Part shown: in pieces, positions 50,826 through 59,809 of the stretch | Position numbering within the stretch: the first letter of the stretch is position 1 | Layout of the letters: every line of letters starts with the position of its first letter | Source of the DNA: Tildeniella nuda ZEHNDER 1965/U140 | GTDB lineage: Bacteria; Cyanobacteriota; Cyanobacteriia; Leptolyngbyales; Leptolyngbyaceae | NCBI GenBank assembly: GCA_019358895.1 | Contig: JAHHIG010000002.1 | Coordinates: 1 to 64,000, forward strand | DNA length: 64,000 bases | Direction: 5' to 3' | Program-made: the position numbers and the translations under genes | The notes under the pieces: model-generated | Told to the model about the DNA's origin: nothing | Database searches by the model: none | The model's input: the letters and a program-made list of their open reading frames with translations, nothing else

Positions 50826-52178
50826 ATGAGTCTTGATCGAGCTAAATTTCGCAGAGCGTGTGACCCCAGTAAGACGCTGGTGTTTAAAAACCCTGAAGAC
50901 AAAAAATACTACATTGACTTTGCTTCAGTGCGAGGCAGCGAAGTTATCGAGGAGCTGAAAGGCAACATTGTTGATTTCTTTGATGTGCCGACCTGTGCCT
51001 TGTTCACGGGGCATATTGGGTGTGGTAAATCAACGGAACTGCTGCGGCTGAAAGCGGAACTAGAGGATGACGGTTTCCATGTGGTCTACTTTGTATCGAG
51101 TGATGATCTGGAAATGGCAGATGTTGATATTAGTGATGTGCTCTTAGCGATCGCGCGTCGGATTAGTGAGAGCCTGGAAAACATTCAACTCAGTCCTCAA
51201 GCCACTGGCTTTCGAGGGTTACTGGATGCCACCAAGAAAGTGCTCATGACCGAAGTAGAGGTGAAGGCAGGCGCGAGTCTTTTTGGTGGCAAAGTGGGGG
51301 TGGACACCACCAAGCGAGAGGTTTCTCTATCGGCTGGCATTGCCGAGCTGACTGTAACTGCCAAGAATGATCAGGGTTTGCGGGAGAAGCTGAATCAGTT
51401 CCTGGGTCCTCAAAAGAATAAGCTGCTGGAGACGATTAACCAGGAGTTGATTGCACCCGCGATCGCCCAACTTCAGCAAACGGGCAAAAAGGGTTTGGTC
51501 GTGATTATCGACAACCTGGATCGGATTGATAACCGTCAGAAGTCAGCCAGTCGATCGCAGCAGGAGTACCTGTTTATCGACCAAAACGAGTGTTTGCTCG
51601 GCTTACACTGTCATGTGGTGTACACCATGCCGCTGGCACTCAAATTCTCGCCCGATTACGAGACGCTGAAGCAGTGGTTTGGGGAAGAACCCAAGATGCT
51701 GCCGATGGTGCCAGTGCAGTATCGAGACGGCAGTGACTGTGAGACAGGTATGAACCTATTGCGTCAGATGGTGCTGGCGAGAGCATTTCCAGAACTCAGC
51801 CATGAGGAGCGGTTCAGCCAGATCACAGAGGTGTTTGACAGTGTAGAGAGTCTCGATCGGCTGTGCCGCATTTGTGGTGGGCACGTCCGGGATCTACTGC
51901 GACTCTTGAGTGAATGGATTGCCAAAGGGAAGCAACTGCCGCTAGCGGGTGATGTACTGGAGAGGCTCATTCGTGCCAGCCACAATGATACGACCATGAC
52001 CATTGCTAAAGAGGAATGGGAACTTTTGCGGCAAGTGCACCAGTCGCGGCGGGTCGGTCCTGATTTGGGCTACCAAACCTTGATTCGACGGCGGCTGGTC
52101 TTTGAGTACCGTGACAGCGATGGTTCCTGGTTCACAGTCAATCCCATTTTGCTGGGAGCAAGTGAGTTGCAGGTATGA
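50826..52178 (+). CDS. P-loop ATPase partner of the STAND protein
   Basis: 450 residues from ATG at 50826 (MSLDRAKFRRACDPSKTLVF). An upstream frame extension to 50790 is not supported. AAA-like P-loop ATPase: Walker A GHIGCGKST with Lys68, Walker B LVVIIDNLDRID at about residues 224-236, an insert at 125-200 rich in Gly/Val (VEVKAGASLFGGKVGVD), then a C-terminal helical, winged-helix-like part (about 380-450, LRQVHQSRRVGPDLGYQTLIRRRLV). No membrane segment. Its stop overlaps the STAND gene start as ATGA (52175-52178), so the two proteins are made together and probably act as a pair. Confidence 0.82.
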   Translation: MSLDRAKFRRACDPSKTLVFKNPEDKKYYIDFASVRGSEVIEELKGNIVDFFDVPTCALFTGHIGCGKSTELLRLKAELEDDGFHVVYFVSSDDLEMADVDISDVLLAIARRISESLENIQLSPQATGFRGLLDATKKVLMTEVEVKAGASLFGGKVGVDTTKREVSLSAGIAELTVTAKNDQGLREKLNQFLGPQKNKLLETINQELIAPAIAQLQQTGKKGLVVIIDNLDRIDNRQKSASRSQQEYLFIDQNECLLGLHCHVVYTMPLALKFSPDYETLKQWFGEEPKMLPMVPVQYRDGSDCETGMNLLRQMVLARAFPELSHEERFSQITEVFDSVESLDRLCRICGGHVRDLLRLLSEWIAKGKQLPLAGDVLERLIRASHNDTTMTIAKEEWELLRQVHQSRRVGPDLGYQTLIRRRLVFEYRDSDGSWFTVNPILLGASELQV

Positions 52179-55100
52179 GCGATCTCCCCTCGCAAGCGTT
52201 GATTGTGCATAACCAGTCGGAACTGGAGGATCTTGCCTGGGAACTTGAGTCGGCAGAGGGACAGTTTTCGCTGATGCTCGCGCGTTGCAACTATGCTCGC
52301 TTGCGGGACGAGTTGGTGGAACATCTGCGGCAGATTTGCTTTGTGGTGATCCGGGTCATGGTGTTGCAGCCCTCAGAAACAGCACTTTATACCCGGATTC
52401 AGAGTGAACTCAAGGGAGAACAACCCGGTGCGTTGATGGTGTTTGGCTTGGAGACGGTGGCTGACCTAGCGCAACTGCTATCCAACGCTAATCAAGTGCG
52501 GGAGGAGTTTCGCAAAAACTGTTCGTTCCCGATCGTGCTGTGGGTGACGGATGACGTGATGAAGGGGTTAGTTCATGCCGCTCCTGATCTGGAAAGCTGG
52601 TCAACCAAAACGCACTTTACACTACCGCTAGAAGCCCTCACACGATCACTAAAGCAAGCCGCAGATCATCTCTTCACTACCTTATTAGCTCCAGTAGCTC
52701 ACACATCCTTCGATGCATGGCGGCAAACCCTTGACTTAGGATTTCTGCAACCTTCAGAAGTGCGGTCTGCTATGCAAGATCTCCAACTTCAGGGAGAGAC
52801 TCTCGATCTAAGCCTGCAAGCCAGCCTAGATTTTGCGAAAGGCTTAAATGCCACAAATCTAACTGAGGCATTGGTGTTCTTTGAGCAGAGCTTACGATTT
52901 TGGCAGGAAGAAGAGAAGAGGGGAGAGGACGAACTGCCTAGCCTGAAAGTTGGCTTGCTGCTGATGCATATTGGGCGTGCCAAGGTTGCGATCGCGGAGA
53001 CTGCATCGCAGCAGCCCCCGGACTGGGAACCCATTCGGCAAACGTTGCAGCAGGCGATCGCCCGGTTTGAGCAGGCGGATCGTCTCGACCTGGTAGCGCT
53101 TTGCATTCCTCAACTGGAACGGGTGTTGCAGAAATTGCAGGCGTGGAATGAACTAGAGAGTGCTGCTAGAAAGGGTCTGGAACTGCATAAGGTCTACAGG
53201 AACCAGACACGCCTCTCTCAAGATTACGGCTTCCTGGCACGAGCCCTGCTGGAACGGCAGCAGTGGGCAGCAGCACGGGAGGCAGCGAACCAGGCACTAA
53301 CGGAGCTAGCAGGCGAACCAGACGATCGAAACTGGTTACGAGGACTCTATCGATTGTTTTTGGCACAAGCAGAGCAGCAATTGAGAGACCCTAAAACAGC
53401 GATCGCTCACCTGGAAGAAGCAAATGCTAGGGACGTGAGCGATCGCGGTTATCCGAAAATTGCCATCCAAATTTTGCGGAAACTGCGGGAACTGCACTTT
53501 GAGCAGAAGGATTACGTAGAGGCATTTCAGGCAAAACAAGAGCGTTTATCGATTGAGCAACAGTATGGGATTCGGGCATTTGTGGGCGCTGGACGATTGC
53601 GACCGCAGCGGCAAGCGGTGGTAACAGAGTTTCAGGCACCAACAGAAGGCATGGTTGCTCCCGAAATCGCGGCGGCTGGACGGCAACGGGATTTGGAGCG
53701 ACTGATCGAACGGGTGGAATTACGGGAATATCGCTTGATTGTGATTCACGGTAGCTCCGGAGTGGGCAAGAGTTCACTGGTCAATGCAGGACTAATACCA
53801 GCGCTACAGAAGCCAATTGCCGCACGCGATAATGTGCCGATCGTGATGCGAGTGTATACCCAATGGGTGAATGAGTTAGAAAGGCTACTGAGTGAGAGGT
53901 TGGGGGATCAGGCAGCAGCAGACATTCAAACCTTAGAAAGCAGCATTCAAACCTTACTCGCCCAATTGCGGCAACTCGATCAACGCAACCTGCGAACGGT
54001 GCTGATCTTCGATCAGTTTGAAGAGTTCTTTTTCACCTATCCCAAACCAGAAGACCGTAAACCGTTCTTTGACTTCCTGGTCAAATGTTTGCAGATTTTG
54101 TCAATCAAAGTGTTCCTGTCGCTTCGTGAGGACTACCTACACTTGCTGCTGGAATTTAATCGTTTGTTGGCAACAGTGAAAGAGCCTAAAACTGGCATTG
54201 ATGTTTTGAGCCGTAATGTGCTCTATAGTTTGGGCAATTTCTCGCTTGAAGACACGAGGGCAATTATTCATAGTCTGACAAATCGTGCTCACTTTTACCT
54301 GGAGCCAGCATTAGTCGATCAACTGGTAGTCGATCTGGCGGGTGATTTAGGGGAGGTGCGCCCGATCGAGCTTCAAGTGGTAGGGGCACAGTTGCAGGCA
54401 GATATGGTTACGACCCTGCCTCAATACCAGGCATTGGGCAGCAAACCCAAGGAAACATTGGTCGATCGCTACCTCTCGGAAGTGATTGCCGACTGTGGCG
54501 CTGAAAATCAGCAGTTAGCAGAACTGGTGCTATACCTGCTGACTGACGAAAAGGATACCCGTCCTCTTAAAACCAGAGTGGAGTTAGAGAAGGAATTGCA
54601 GGTACTAGAAGTGCTGGCAGAGACAACCACTTCCCTGGATCTAGTGCTGACGATCATTGTGAAATCTGGGTTAGTGGTGTTGCTTCCAGAAGCCCCTCAA
54701 GATCGTTACCAACTGGTGCACGACTACCTCGCGGCGTTTATCCGGCAGAAGCAGAAGGCAGATCTTGTCGAGGCACTGAAGCGCAGCAAGGAGGAGTTAA
54801 ATCAGGTTCTCAAGCGAAAATTGCGAGACTCCCGGATTGCAGGAGGCATTATGGGAGTGCTGACAGTTTTGGCGATCGGGCTGGGAATCAAATTCGCCTT
54901 CAACGCAGCCGATGCCAAATTAGACGCTCTTGCCCAATCCTCAGGATCGTTATTTAATGCCAATCGAAACTTTGATGCCTTGATAATCAGCATCAAAGCT
55001 GGGAAACAATTGAAGGGATCGTTGGACGTGAACCCAGATACTCGAATGAAGGTTATCACCTCTTTGCAACAGGCAATTCACGGCGTTAAAGAATTAAATA

Positions 55101-57826
55101 GCCTGGAAGGACATGGTAGCGGTGTTTCTAGCATTAGTATCAGTCCAAATGGTAAAACCATTGCCTCAATCGGTAAGGATAATACCATCAAGCTATGGAG
55201 TAGTGATGGGAAAGAGTTAAGGACGTTACAACAAGGCAAAGACAACAAGAATTCCCGCTTCAGTGGCATCCAATTTAGTCCAGATGGTCAATTGCTTGCT
55301 GCGGCAGATAAAGAGAACACAATTGCACTTTGGGAGCTTAGCGGAGAAAGACGACGGCTCTTCAAGGGACACACCGAGTGGGTATATGGGTTAAGCTTCA
55401 GTCCAGACGGGAAGATGCTTGCCTCAGCCAGTGTGGACAAAACGATTAAGCTCTGGAGTATCAACAACGGCAAGGAACTTAAAACGCTTAGGGGACATAC
55501 TGATGCTGTTACTGATGTTAGCTTTAGCCCTGATGGGAAAACGATTGCTTCAGCTAGTGACGACAAAACGATTAAGCTCTGGAGTCTTGATGGAAAAGAA
55601 CAGCGAACCCTGAAAAGTCATACGTTTGGGATTGTGACTGTCCGATTCAGCCCGAACAGTAAGCTGCTTGTTTCAGCGAGTCATGACAAGACCATCAAAC
55701 TTTGGAGTCTTGACGGTAAAGAACCGCAAACCTTCAGCGGACATAGTCAGGCTGTTCAAGCAGCTATTTTCAGCCCAGATGGCAGGACAATTGCTTCAAC
55801 CAGTGCTGATAAAACTATTAAACTATGGAACCTCTTTGGAGAGGAACTCCAGACTTTTAAGGGGCATAGTGACCAAATCAACGATATAGTTTTTAGCCCG
55901 GATGCTAAGACGATCATTTCAGCAAGCGATGACAGAGCTATTAAGCAATGGACCGTTGATTCAAAGAACTTCTACCCCATCAGAGGGCACACAGATATCG
56001 TTTCCAGCGCAAATCTTAGCCCGGATGGCACAACGATTGCCTCAGGTAGTAGGGATGGGACTATGAAGCTGTGGAAGGTTTCTGGGAAGGGACTAAAGAC
56101 GTTTGGAGGCTATGACGGTTGGATCAATGGCATCAGTTTCAGCCCAGATGGGAAGACGATCGCAGTAGGCAGTTCAGACAACTCGATTAAGTTGTGGAAT
56201 CTGGATGGGAAAGAACTCAAAACTCTCACGGGACATACTGGCTCTGTCTGGGGTGTCAGTTTTAGCCCTGATGGTAGCCTGATTGCCTCAGCTAGTGCCG
56301 ATAAGACGGTTAAGCTGTGGAATCTTAATGGAGATATGCTAAAAACATTTAAGGGACACACGGATGTAATATTGGGTGTCAGTTTCAGCCCTGATGGTAG
56401 CCTGATTGCCTCAGCTAGTGCCGATAAGACGGTTAAGCTGTGGAATCTGGATGGCGATTTGCTGACAACCTTCAAGGGACATACTGATGCACTTCATAGC
56501 GCCAGTTTCAGCCCGGATGGGAAATTACTCGTTTCGGGCAGTTCCGATAAAACTGTAAGACTCTGGACGGTTGATGGTTCGTTGAAATGGCTTAAAACCA
56601 TAGAATTTGACGATTGGATTACAACAGCTCGTTTCAGCCCAGATGGAAAATCCATTATTGCCGCCTGTGGAAACGGTACCATCCGTCTTTTCAGCCTTGA
56701 TGGCAAAGTAATTCACACATTTCGGGGACATTCTAGCGATGGAGTTCTCAGTGCCAACTTCAGCTCCGATGGGCAGACTCTTGTTTCTGGCGGAGATGAC
56801 CATTTGGTTAAGCTCTGGAAGCTTAATGGCGTGTTGCTCCAGACTTTTCCAGAGCAGAAGTATCGTAGGCATACTGCTGTGAACCGCGCCAGTTTCAGCC
56901 CCGATGGTAGAACCATTGCTTCAGCAGGAGAGGATAGTACCATTAAGCTGTGGAATCTTGAGCGAAAAGAACTTCAGACATTGAGAGGGCATAGTGATAG
57001 TATAACGGCTGTTAGCTTTAGCCCCGATGGCGCGTTGTTGGCTTCAGCTAGTCGAGATGGCACGATTAAGCTGTGGGATGCACAGGGAAAGGTATTGCAA
57101 ACCCTCGTAGGGCATGATGATGTAGTTTACGATGTCAGTTTCAGTCCAAATGGCAAACTGATTGCTTCAGCGAGTGGAGACAAAACAATTAAGCTTTGGA
57201 ACCTGGATGGAAAAAATCTACAAACTTTTGTGGAGGCGGATGAAGTATATGGCATCAGCTTTAGCCCTGATAGCAAATTGATTGCCTCTGCCAGTAGGGA
57301 TCGGACTGTAAAACTTCGGAATCTGGATGGCATAGTAATTCACACGATGAGTAAGCATTCTAGCTGGGTCAGCCAAGTTAGTTTTAGTCCCGATGGTAAA
57401 CTGATTGCCTCAGCTAGTTGGGATAATACTGTTAAGCTTTGGGACTTAAATGGGCGTGAACTTAGAACGCTTAAGGGGCACAGCAGCAACGTAAGTTCTG
57501 CCTACTTCAGCCCTGATGGGAAGAAACTTATCTCTAGTAGCAGTGATGGAACCGTTAAATTCTGGAGTATAGATGGCACGCTTCTACAAAGTATTTCTGA
57601 TTCTGAAACTGTAAACAGCACCTTATCAGCTCTTGACGCAAGGCTTAGCCCAGATGGTCTAACGATCGCCGTTGCTACTGATAGTGATGGGTTAGTTCTA
57701 TGGAATATGAGCCTGGACACTCTTCTTGTAGAAGCCTGCACCAAAGCTCGTGCTTATTTGAGGACCAGCAGCAATCTTGAAAAGAGCGATCGAACTCTCT
57801 GCGATGACGTTAGCACTCAAAAATAG
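52175..57826 (+). CDS. STAND NTPase with 21 WD40 blades
   Basis: 1883-residue protein. Residues about 1-175 form a domain found at the start of cyanobacterial conflict NTPases (ALIVHNQSELEDLAWELESA). A helical TPR-like region (about 215-485) follows. The nSTAND NTPase has Walker A GSSGVGKSS with Lys532 and Walker B LIFDQFEEFFF at about 609-620. A transmembrane-like helix is at about 889-910 (GGIMGVLTVLAIGLGIKF). Residues about 974-1848 contain 21 WD40 repeats with GH and LW marks, enough for three seven-bladed propellers, then a Cys-containing tail. A ligand-sensing, NTP-driven oligomeric switch is the likely role. The membrane helix suggests the effector acts at the membrane. I infer an anti-phage or conflict function from architecture. 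Confidence 0.87.
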   Translation: MSDLPSQALIVHNQSELEDLAWELESAEGQFSLMLARCNYARLRDELVEHLRQICFVVIRVMVLQPSETALYTRIQSELKGEQPGALMVFGLETVADLAQLLSNANQVREEFRKNCSFPIVLWVTDDVMKGLVHAAPDLESWSTKTHFTLPLEALTRSLKQAADHLFTTLLAPVAHTSFDAWRQTLDLGFLQPSEVRSAMQDLQLQGETLDLSLQASLDFAKGLNATNLTEALVFFEQSLRFWQEEEKRGEDELPSLKVGLLLMHIGRAKVAIAETASQQPPDWEPIRQTLQQAIARFEQADRLDLVALCIPQLERVLQKLQAWNELESAARKGLELHKVYRNQTRLSQDYGFLARALLERQQWAAAREAANQALTELAGEPDDRNWLRGLYRLFLAQAEQQLRDPKTAIAHLEEANARDVSDRGYPKIAIQILRKLRELHFEQKDYVEAFQAKQERLSIEQQYGIRAFVGAGRLRPQRQAVVTEFQAPTEGMVAPEIAAAGRQRDLERLIERVELREYRLIVIHGSSGVGKSSLVNAGLIPALQKPIAARDNVPIVMRVYTQWVNELERLLSERLGDQAAADIQTLESSIQTLLAQLRQLDQRNLRTVLIFDQFEEFFFTYPKPEDRKPFFDFLVKCLQILSIKVFLSLREDYLHLLLEFNRLLATVKEPKTGIDVLSRNVLYSLGNFSLEDTRAIIHSLTNRAHFYLEPALVDQLVVDLAGDLGEVRPIELQVVGAQLQADMVTTLPQYQALGSKPKETLVDRYLSEVIADCGAENQQLAELVLYLLTDEKDTRPLKTRVELEKELQVLEVLAETTTSLDLVLTIIVKSGLVVLLPEAPQDRYQLVHDYLAAFIRQKQKADLVEALKRSKEELNQVLKRKLRDSRIAGGIMGVLTVLAIGLGIKFAFNAADAKLDALAQSSGSLFNANRNFDALIISIKAGKQLKGSLDVNPDTRMKVITSLQQAIHGVKELNSLEGHGSGVSSISISPNGKTIASIGKDNTIKLWSSDGKELRTLQQGKDNKNSRFSGIQFSPDGQLLAAADKENTIALWELSGERRRLFKGHTEWVYGLSFSPDGKMLASASVDKTIKLWSINNGKELKTLRGHTDAVTDVSFSPDGKTIASASDDKTIKLWSLDGKEQRTLKSHTFGIVTVRFSPNSKLLVSASHDKTIKLWSLDGKEPQTFSGHSQAVQAAIFSPDGRTIASTSADKTIKLWNLFGEELQTFKGHSDQINDIVFSPDAKTIISASDDRAIKQWTVDSKNFYPIRGHTDIVSSANLSPDGTTIASGSRDGTMKLWKVSGKGLKTFGGYDGWINGISFSPDGKTIAVGSSDNSIKLWNLDGKELKTLTGHTGSVWGVSFSPDGSLIASASADKTVKLWNLNGDMLKTFKGHTDVILGVSFSPDGSLIASASADKTVKLWNLDGDLLTTFKGHTDALHSASFSPDGKLLVSGSSDKTVRLWTVDGSLKWLKTIEFDDWITTARFSPDGKSIIAACGNGTIRLFSLDGKVIHTFRGHSSDGVLSANFSSDGQTLVSGGDDHLVKLWKLNGVLLQTFPEQKYRRHTAVNRASFSPDGRTIASAGEDSTIKLWNLERKELQTLRGHSDSITAVSFSPDGALLASASRDGTIKLWDAQGKVLQTLVGHDDVVYDVSFSPNGKLIASASGDKTIKLWNLDGKNLQTFVEADEVYGISFSPDSKLIASASRDRTVKLRNLDGIVIHTMSKHSSWVSQVSFSPDGKLIASASWDNTVKLWDLNGRELRTLKGHSSNVSSAYFSPDGKKLISSSSDGTVKFWSIDGTLLQSISDSETVNSTLSALDARLSPDGLTIAVATDSDGLVLWNMSLDTLLVEACTKARAYLRTSSNLEKSDRTLCDDVSTQK
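56251..56448. repeat. Near-identical WD40 repeats (recent duplication)
   Basis: The 75-base blocks at 56251-56325 and 56374-56448 differ at a single position (GTCAGTTTTAGCCC versus GTCAGTTTCAGCCC). Other blades are more divergent, so this pair (blades 10 and 11) arose by a recent tandem duplication or gene conversion. Confidence 0.9.
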
Positions 57827-57832
57827 ATTGAA

Positions 57833-57956
57833 CTAGAACTCTGCAACCTCCTCTAAAAACGATCGCACCTTTTCGTTTCTCGTCTTACCGTATGCCCGGT
57901 AGAGTTTAAATTTAGCAATTGTGCCTGCGAGAAAGGCACGATCGCCGCTCCTATGT
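57833..57956 (-). pseudogene. C-terminal remnant of an unknown gene
   Basis: A minus-strand frame of about 40 codons without a start, ending with the motif KTRNEKVRSFLEEVAEF and a stop at 57833. Amino-acid composition looks coding (Lys/Glu/Arg alternation and helix-like). It overlaps the 3' end of the VapC gene in another frame. It could be a leftover of a gene cut by arrival of the VapBC module, or a chance frame. Confidence 0.3.
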
Positions 57957-58358
57957 CTCTAACTCCCAATCTTCCATCTGCAACGCCTCAACCCGGCTAA
58001 ACTCACGAGTATTGTGGGTAACGAGCGTCAGATGATGGGCGATCGCGATCGCCGCAATCTGAACATCATAGGGACCAATGGGAATTCCTTGAGTCGCAAG
58101 CTGACCTCGGATACGACCGCAGATGAGCGCTACCTGATCATCAAACGGTAGAGACACAAATTGCGCCACAAATGCTTGCTGGATGCGGAGACTACGGGTT
58201 GGATCGCGGCTCAACATCGCTCCGTAAAACAACTCTGTTTTGACAATGGAGCAGAGCGCGATATCGCTGGGAGGTAATGCTGCCAGCCTGCGAATAAGCC
58301 CTGCATTCTGTCCGCGTAAGTAGACAATGCAGGCATTGGTGTCTAGTAAATAGATCAT
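57951..58358 (-). CDS. vapC: PIN-domain toxin VapC
   Basis: 135-residue PIN-domain ribonuclease, the toxin of a type II VapBC toxin-antitoxin pair. The acidic Mg2+ site is Asp6 (LLDTNA), Glu42 (KTELFYGA), Asp98 (GPYDVQIAA) and Asn116 (VTHNTREF), in the order of the family. ATG at 58358 overlaps the VapB stop by four bases (58355-58358). The same-strand partner and overlap identify the pair. The target RNA (tRNA or rRNA) cannot be inferred. Confidence 0.93.
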   Translation of the reverse strand: MIYLLDTNACIVYLRGQNAGLIRRLAALPPSDIALCSIVKTELFYGAMLSRDPTRSLRIQQAFVAQFVSLPFDDQVALICGRIRGQLATQGIPIGPYDVQIAAIAIAHHLTLVTHNTREFSRVEALQMEDWELET

Positions 58359-58606
58359 TCCAGAAGCACTCGCGCTTCATACTCTCCCTGAGGCTGGCGA
58401 ACAAATGAGTCATCATCCGCGAAAGCGCCCGCAGTCTCGGCAAAAAAACCTTCGGGCCAGCCCAACTCTACACCCAGCTTCCTGTCCAAATTGGCAGGAA
58501 TGGGCTGAATCGTAATACTGACATCCTGATCCTTCAGGTCGTCTGGGACTTGCAGGTGCAGAACACCATCTGATCCAACATGAGAGCGGAGAGTAATACG
58601 TTGCAT
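58355..58606 (-). CDS. VapB-type antitoxin
   Basis: 83-residue small protein directly upstream of VapC, overlapping by four bases. The N-terminal about 30 residues (RITLRSHVGSDGVLHLQVP) suggest a beta-rich AbrB-like or related DNA-binding end, and the C-terminal part is acidic (ADDDSFVRQPQGEYEA) as expected for a toxin-binding tail. It would neutralise VapC and autoregulate the pair. Confidence 0.75.
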   Translation of the reverse strand: MQRITLRSHVGSDGVLHLQVPDDLKDQDVSITIQPIPANLDRKLGVELGWPEGFFAETAGAFADDDSFVRQPQGEYEARVLLE

Positions 58607-58715
58607 AGTTGAGTTGAAGTAATGATCAAAAATATCTGAGTCTAGAACAATATTGAGGACTTCAATCCAGGTTGACGTTCAGCCTTTTGTCAGCCTTTGC
58701 ATTGGTCATGCTCTC

Positions 58716-59309
58716 TTATCCTGCCTGAATTCCTTTACGGAACTCGCGCATTGCCTCCAGTCTAGAAGTCTCACCCATCAACACACAGCGGGTCAGCAAC
58801 TCAACGTCAAGCCCTGTCAATTCAGGAATCTCACTGCGGTTAACCTGATCGTACCCATTTCCACGCAAGCGATACAGCGTAAACACCCCATCCTGCCAGA
58901 ACCACACCTCCGGTACGCCTAATGCCTGATAGCGCTGCAATTTGCTGGATCCACCGCTGGTAAAGACGACTTCGATTGACAGGTCTGGAACAGGCTTGGA
59001 TGCTCCGATGCAGTAAGATTCATCTGCCTGAGCCGATGCGGTTCCTTCCCGTTCCTGCGTCATCGAACCAGTGGGCTCAAACTCAATGCCATGCTCTTCA
59101 AAGTAGATGCCTAACAGTAAGGCAATGATGCTTTTGAACACTTCATGGTCACGTCCCGGCATAAGAATCTCGATCGTACCGTCGTAATAGAACAAGCGAG
59201 TACCTGGGGAGTCCTCAAGCCCCTGCTGAATCAGCTTGAATTGCTCCCAGGAACGTCCTGACAGCACAATCCGTTGATCAGTTGTTTGGGGTGCCGTTGC
59301 AATCGTCAT
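58716..59309 (-). CDS. Uma2 family (DUF820) endonuclease-like protein, second copy
   Basis: 197-residue Uma2 protein, related in fold but not in detail to the one at 27661-28221. Motifs: SWEQFKLIQQGLEDSPGTR, YDGTIEILMPG, PDLSIEVVFTSG with the acidic core, and VPEVWFWQDG. It has a good ribosome site (GAGAGGTGA before ATG at 59309). In this element it could be cargo or a passenger nuclease; function is unknown. Confidence 0.86.
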   Translation of the reverse strand: MTIATAPQTTDQRIVLSGRSWEQFKLIQQGLEDSPGTRLFYYDGTIEILMPGRDHEVFKSIIALLLGIYFEEHGIEFEPTGSMTQEREGTASAQADESYCIGASKPVPDLSIEVVFTSGGSSKLQRYQALGVPEVWFWQDGVFTLYRLRGNGYDQVNRSEIPELTGLDVELLTRCVLMGETSRLEAMREFRKGIQAG

Positions 59310-59485
59310 CGTTCACCTCTCTCGCTACGTTCACACAGCATCTCTAAAAGCATCACCAACGCCCTTGGGAACCGTTATAGCTGATATGCTTCCTATCACT
59401 ATGCTATCAATGCTGACCGCTCCTTTAAGCGTACATTCTTTGCCAGGGAGGCAGACTACGCTGGCGATCGATCTTTTTCGGCTGG

Positions 59486-59791
59486 CTACAGGTCTACAAC
59501 CTCGACACTCGTACAAGCCATCTGAAACCGACAGCCGACCGCAGCAGCCAACGCGATCGCGGTATCCAGGGTGCAGCTCCCCACCTTAAATGCTCGCTCA
59601 ACTTGAGGGCGGCGATTGACCGTAGTGGCGACCTGATCGCCATTAGCCTTACTAATCTCAACATATTCCCGTACTAATTCGGCTATCCATTTCTTCTCAC
59701 CCCATTTAGCAACTGCACGGGCTTTGATGGCTTCCAGTATGGCGTTAGCGCTTGTTGTCTCCATGAAGTCAAGGCAGAACAGCATAGCCAT
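59486..59791 (-). CDS. Small protein of unknown function in the phage-like block
   Basis: 101-residue protein, helical (ILEAIKARAVAKWGEKKWIAELVREYVEISK), followed by QVERAFKVGSCTLDTAIALAAAVG, a segment that resembles a short DNA-binding helix-turn-helix. The start could be ATG 59791 or ATG 59764. It is 18 bases after the ATPase stop on the same strand, so it belongs to the same minus-strand block. Confidence 0.6.
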   Translation of the reverse strand: MAMLFCLDFMETTSANAILEAIKARAVAKWGEKKWIAELVREYVEISKANGDQVATTVNRRPQVERAFKVGSCTLDTAIALAAAVGCRFQMACTSVEVVDL

Positions 59792-59809
59792 CTTAGTTTA
59801 ATCCTGCTC

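Noticed and set aside
55097-57720. Possible CRISPR-like periodic array
   Set aside because: About 123-base periodicity comes from WD40 blades in one long frame.
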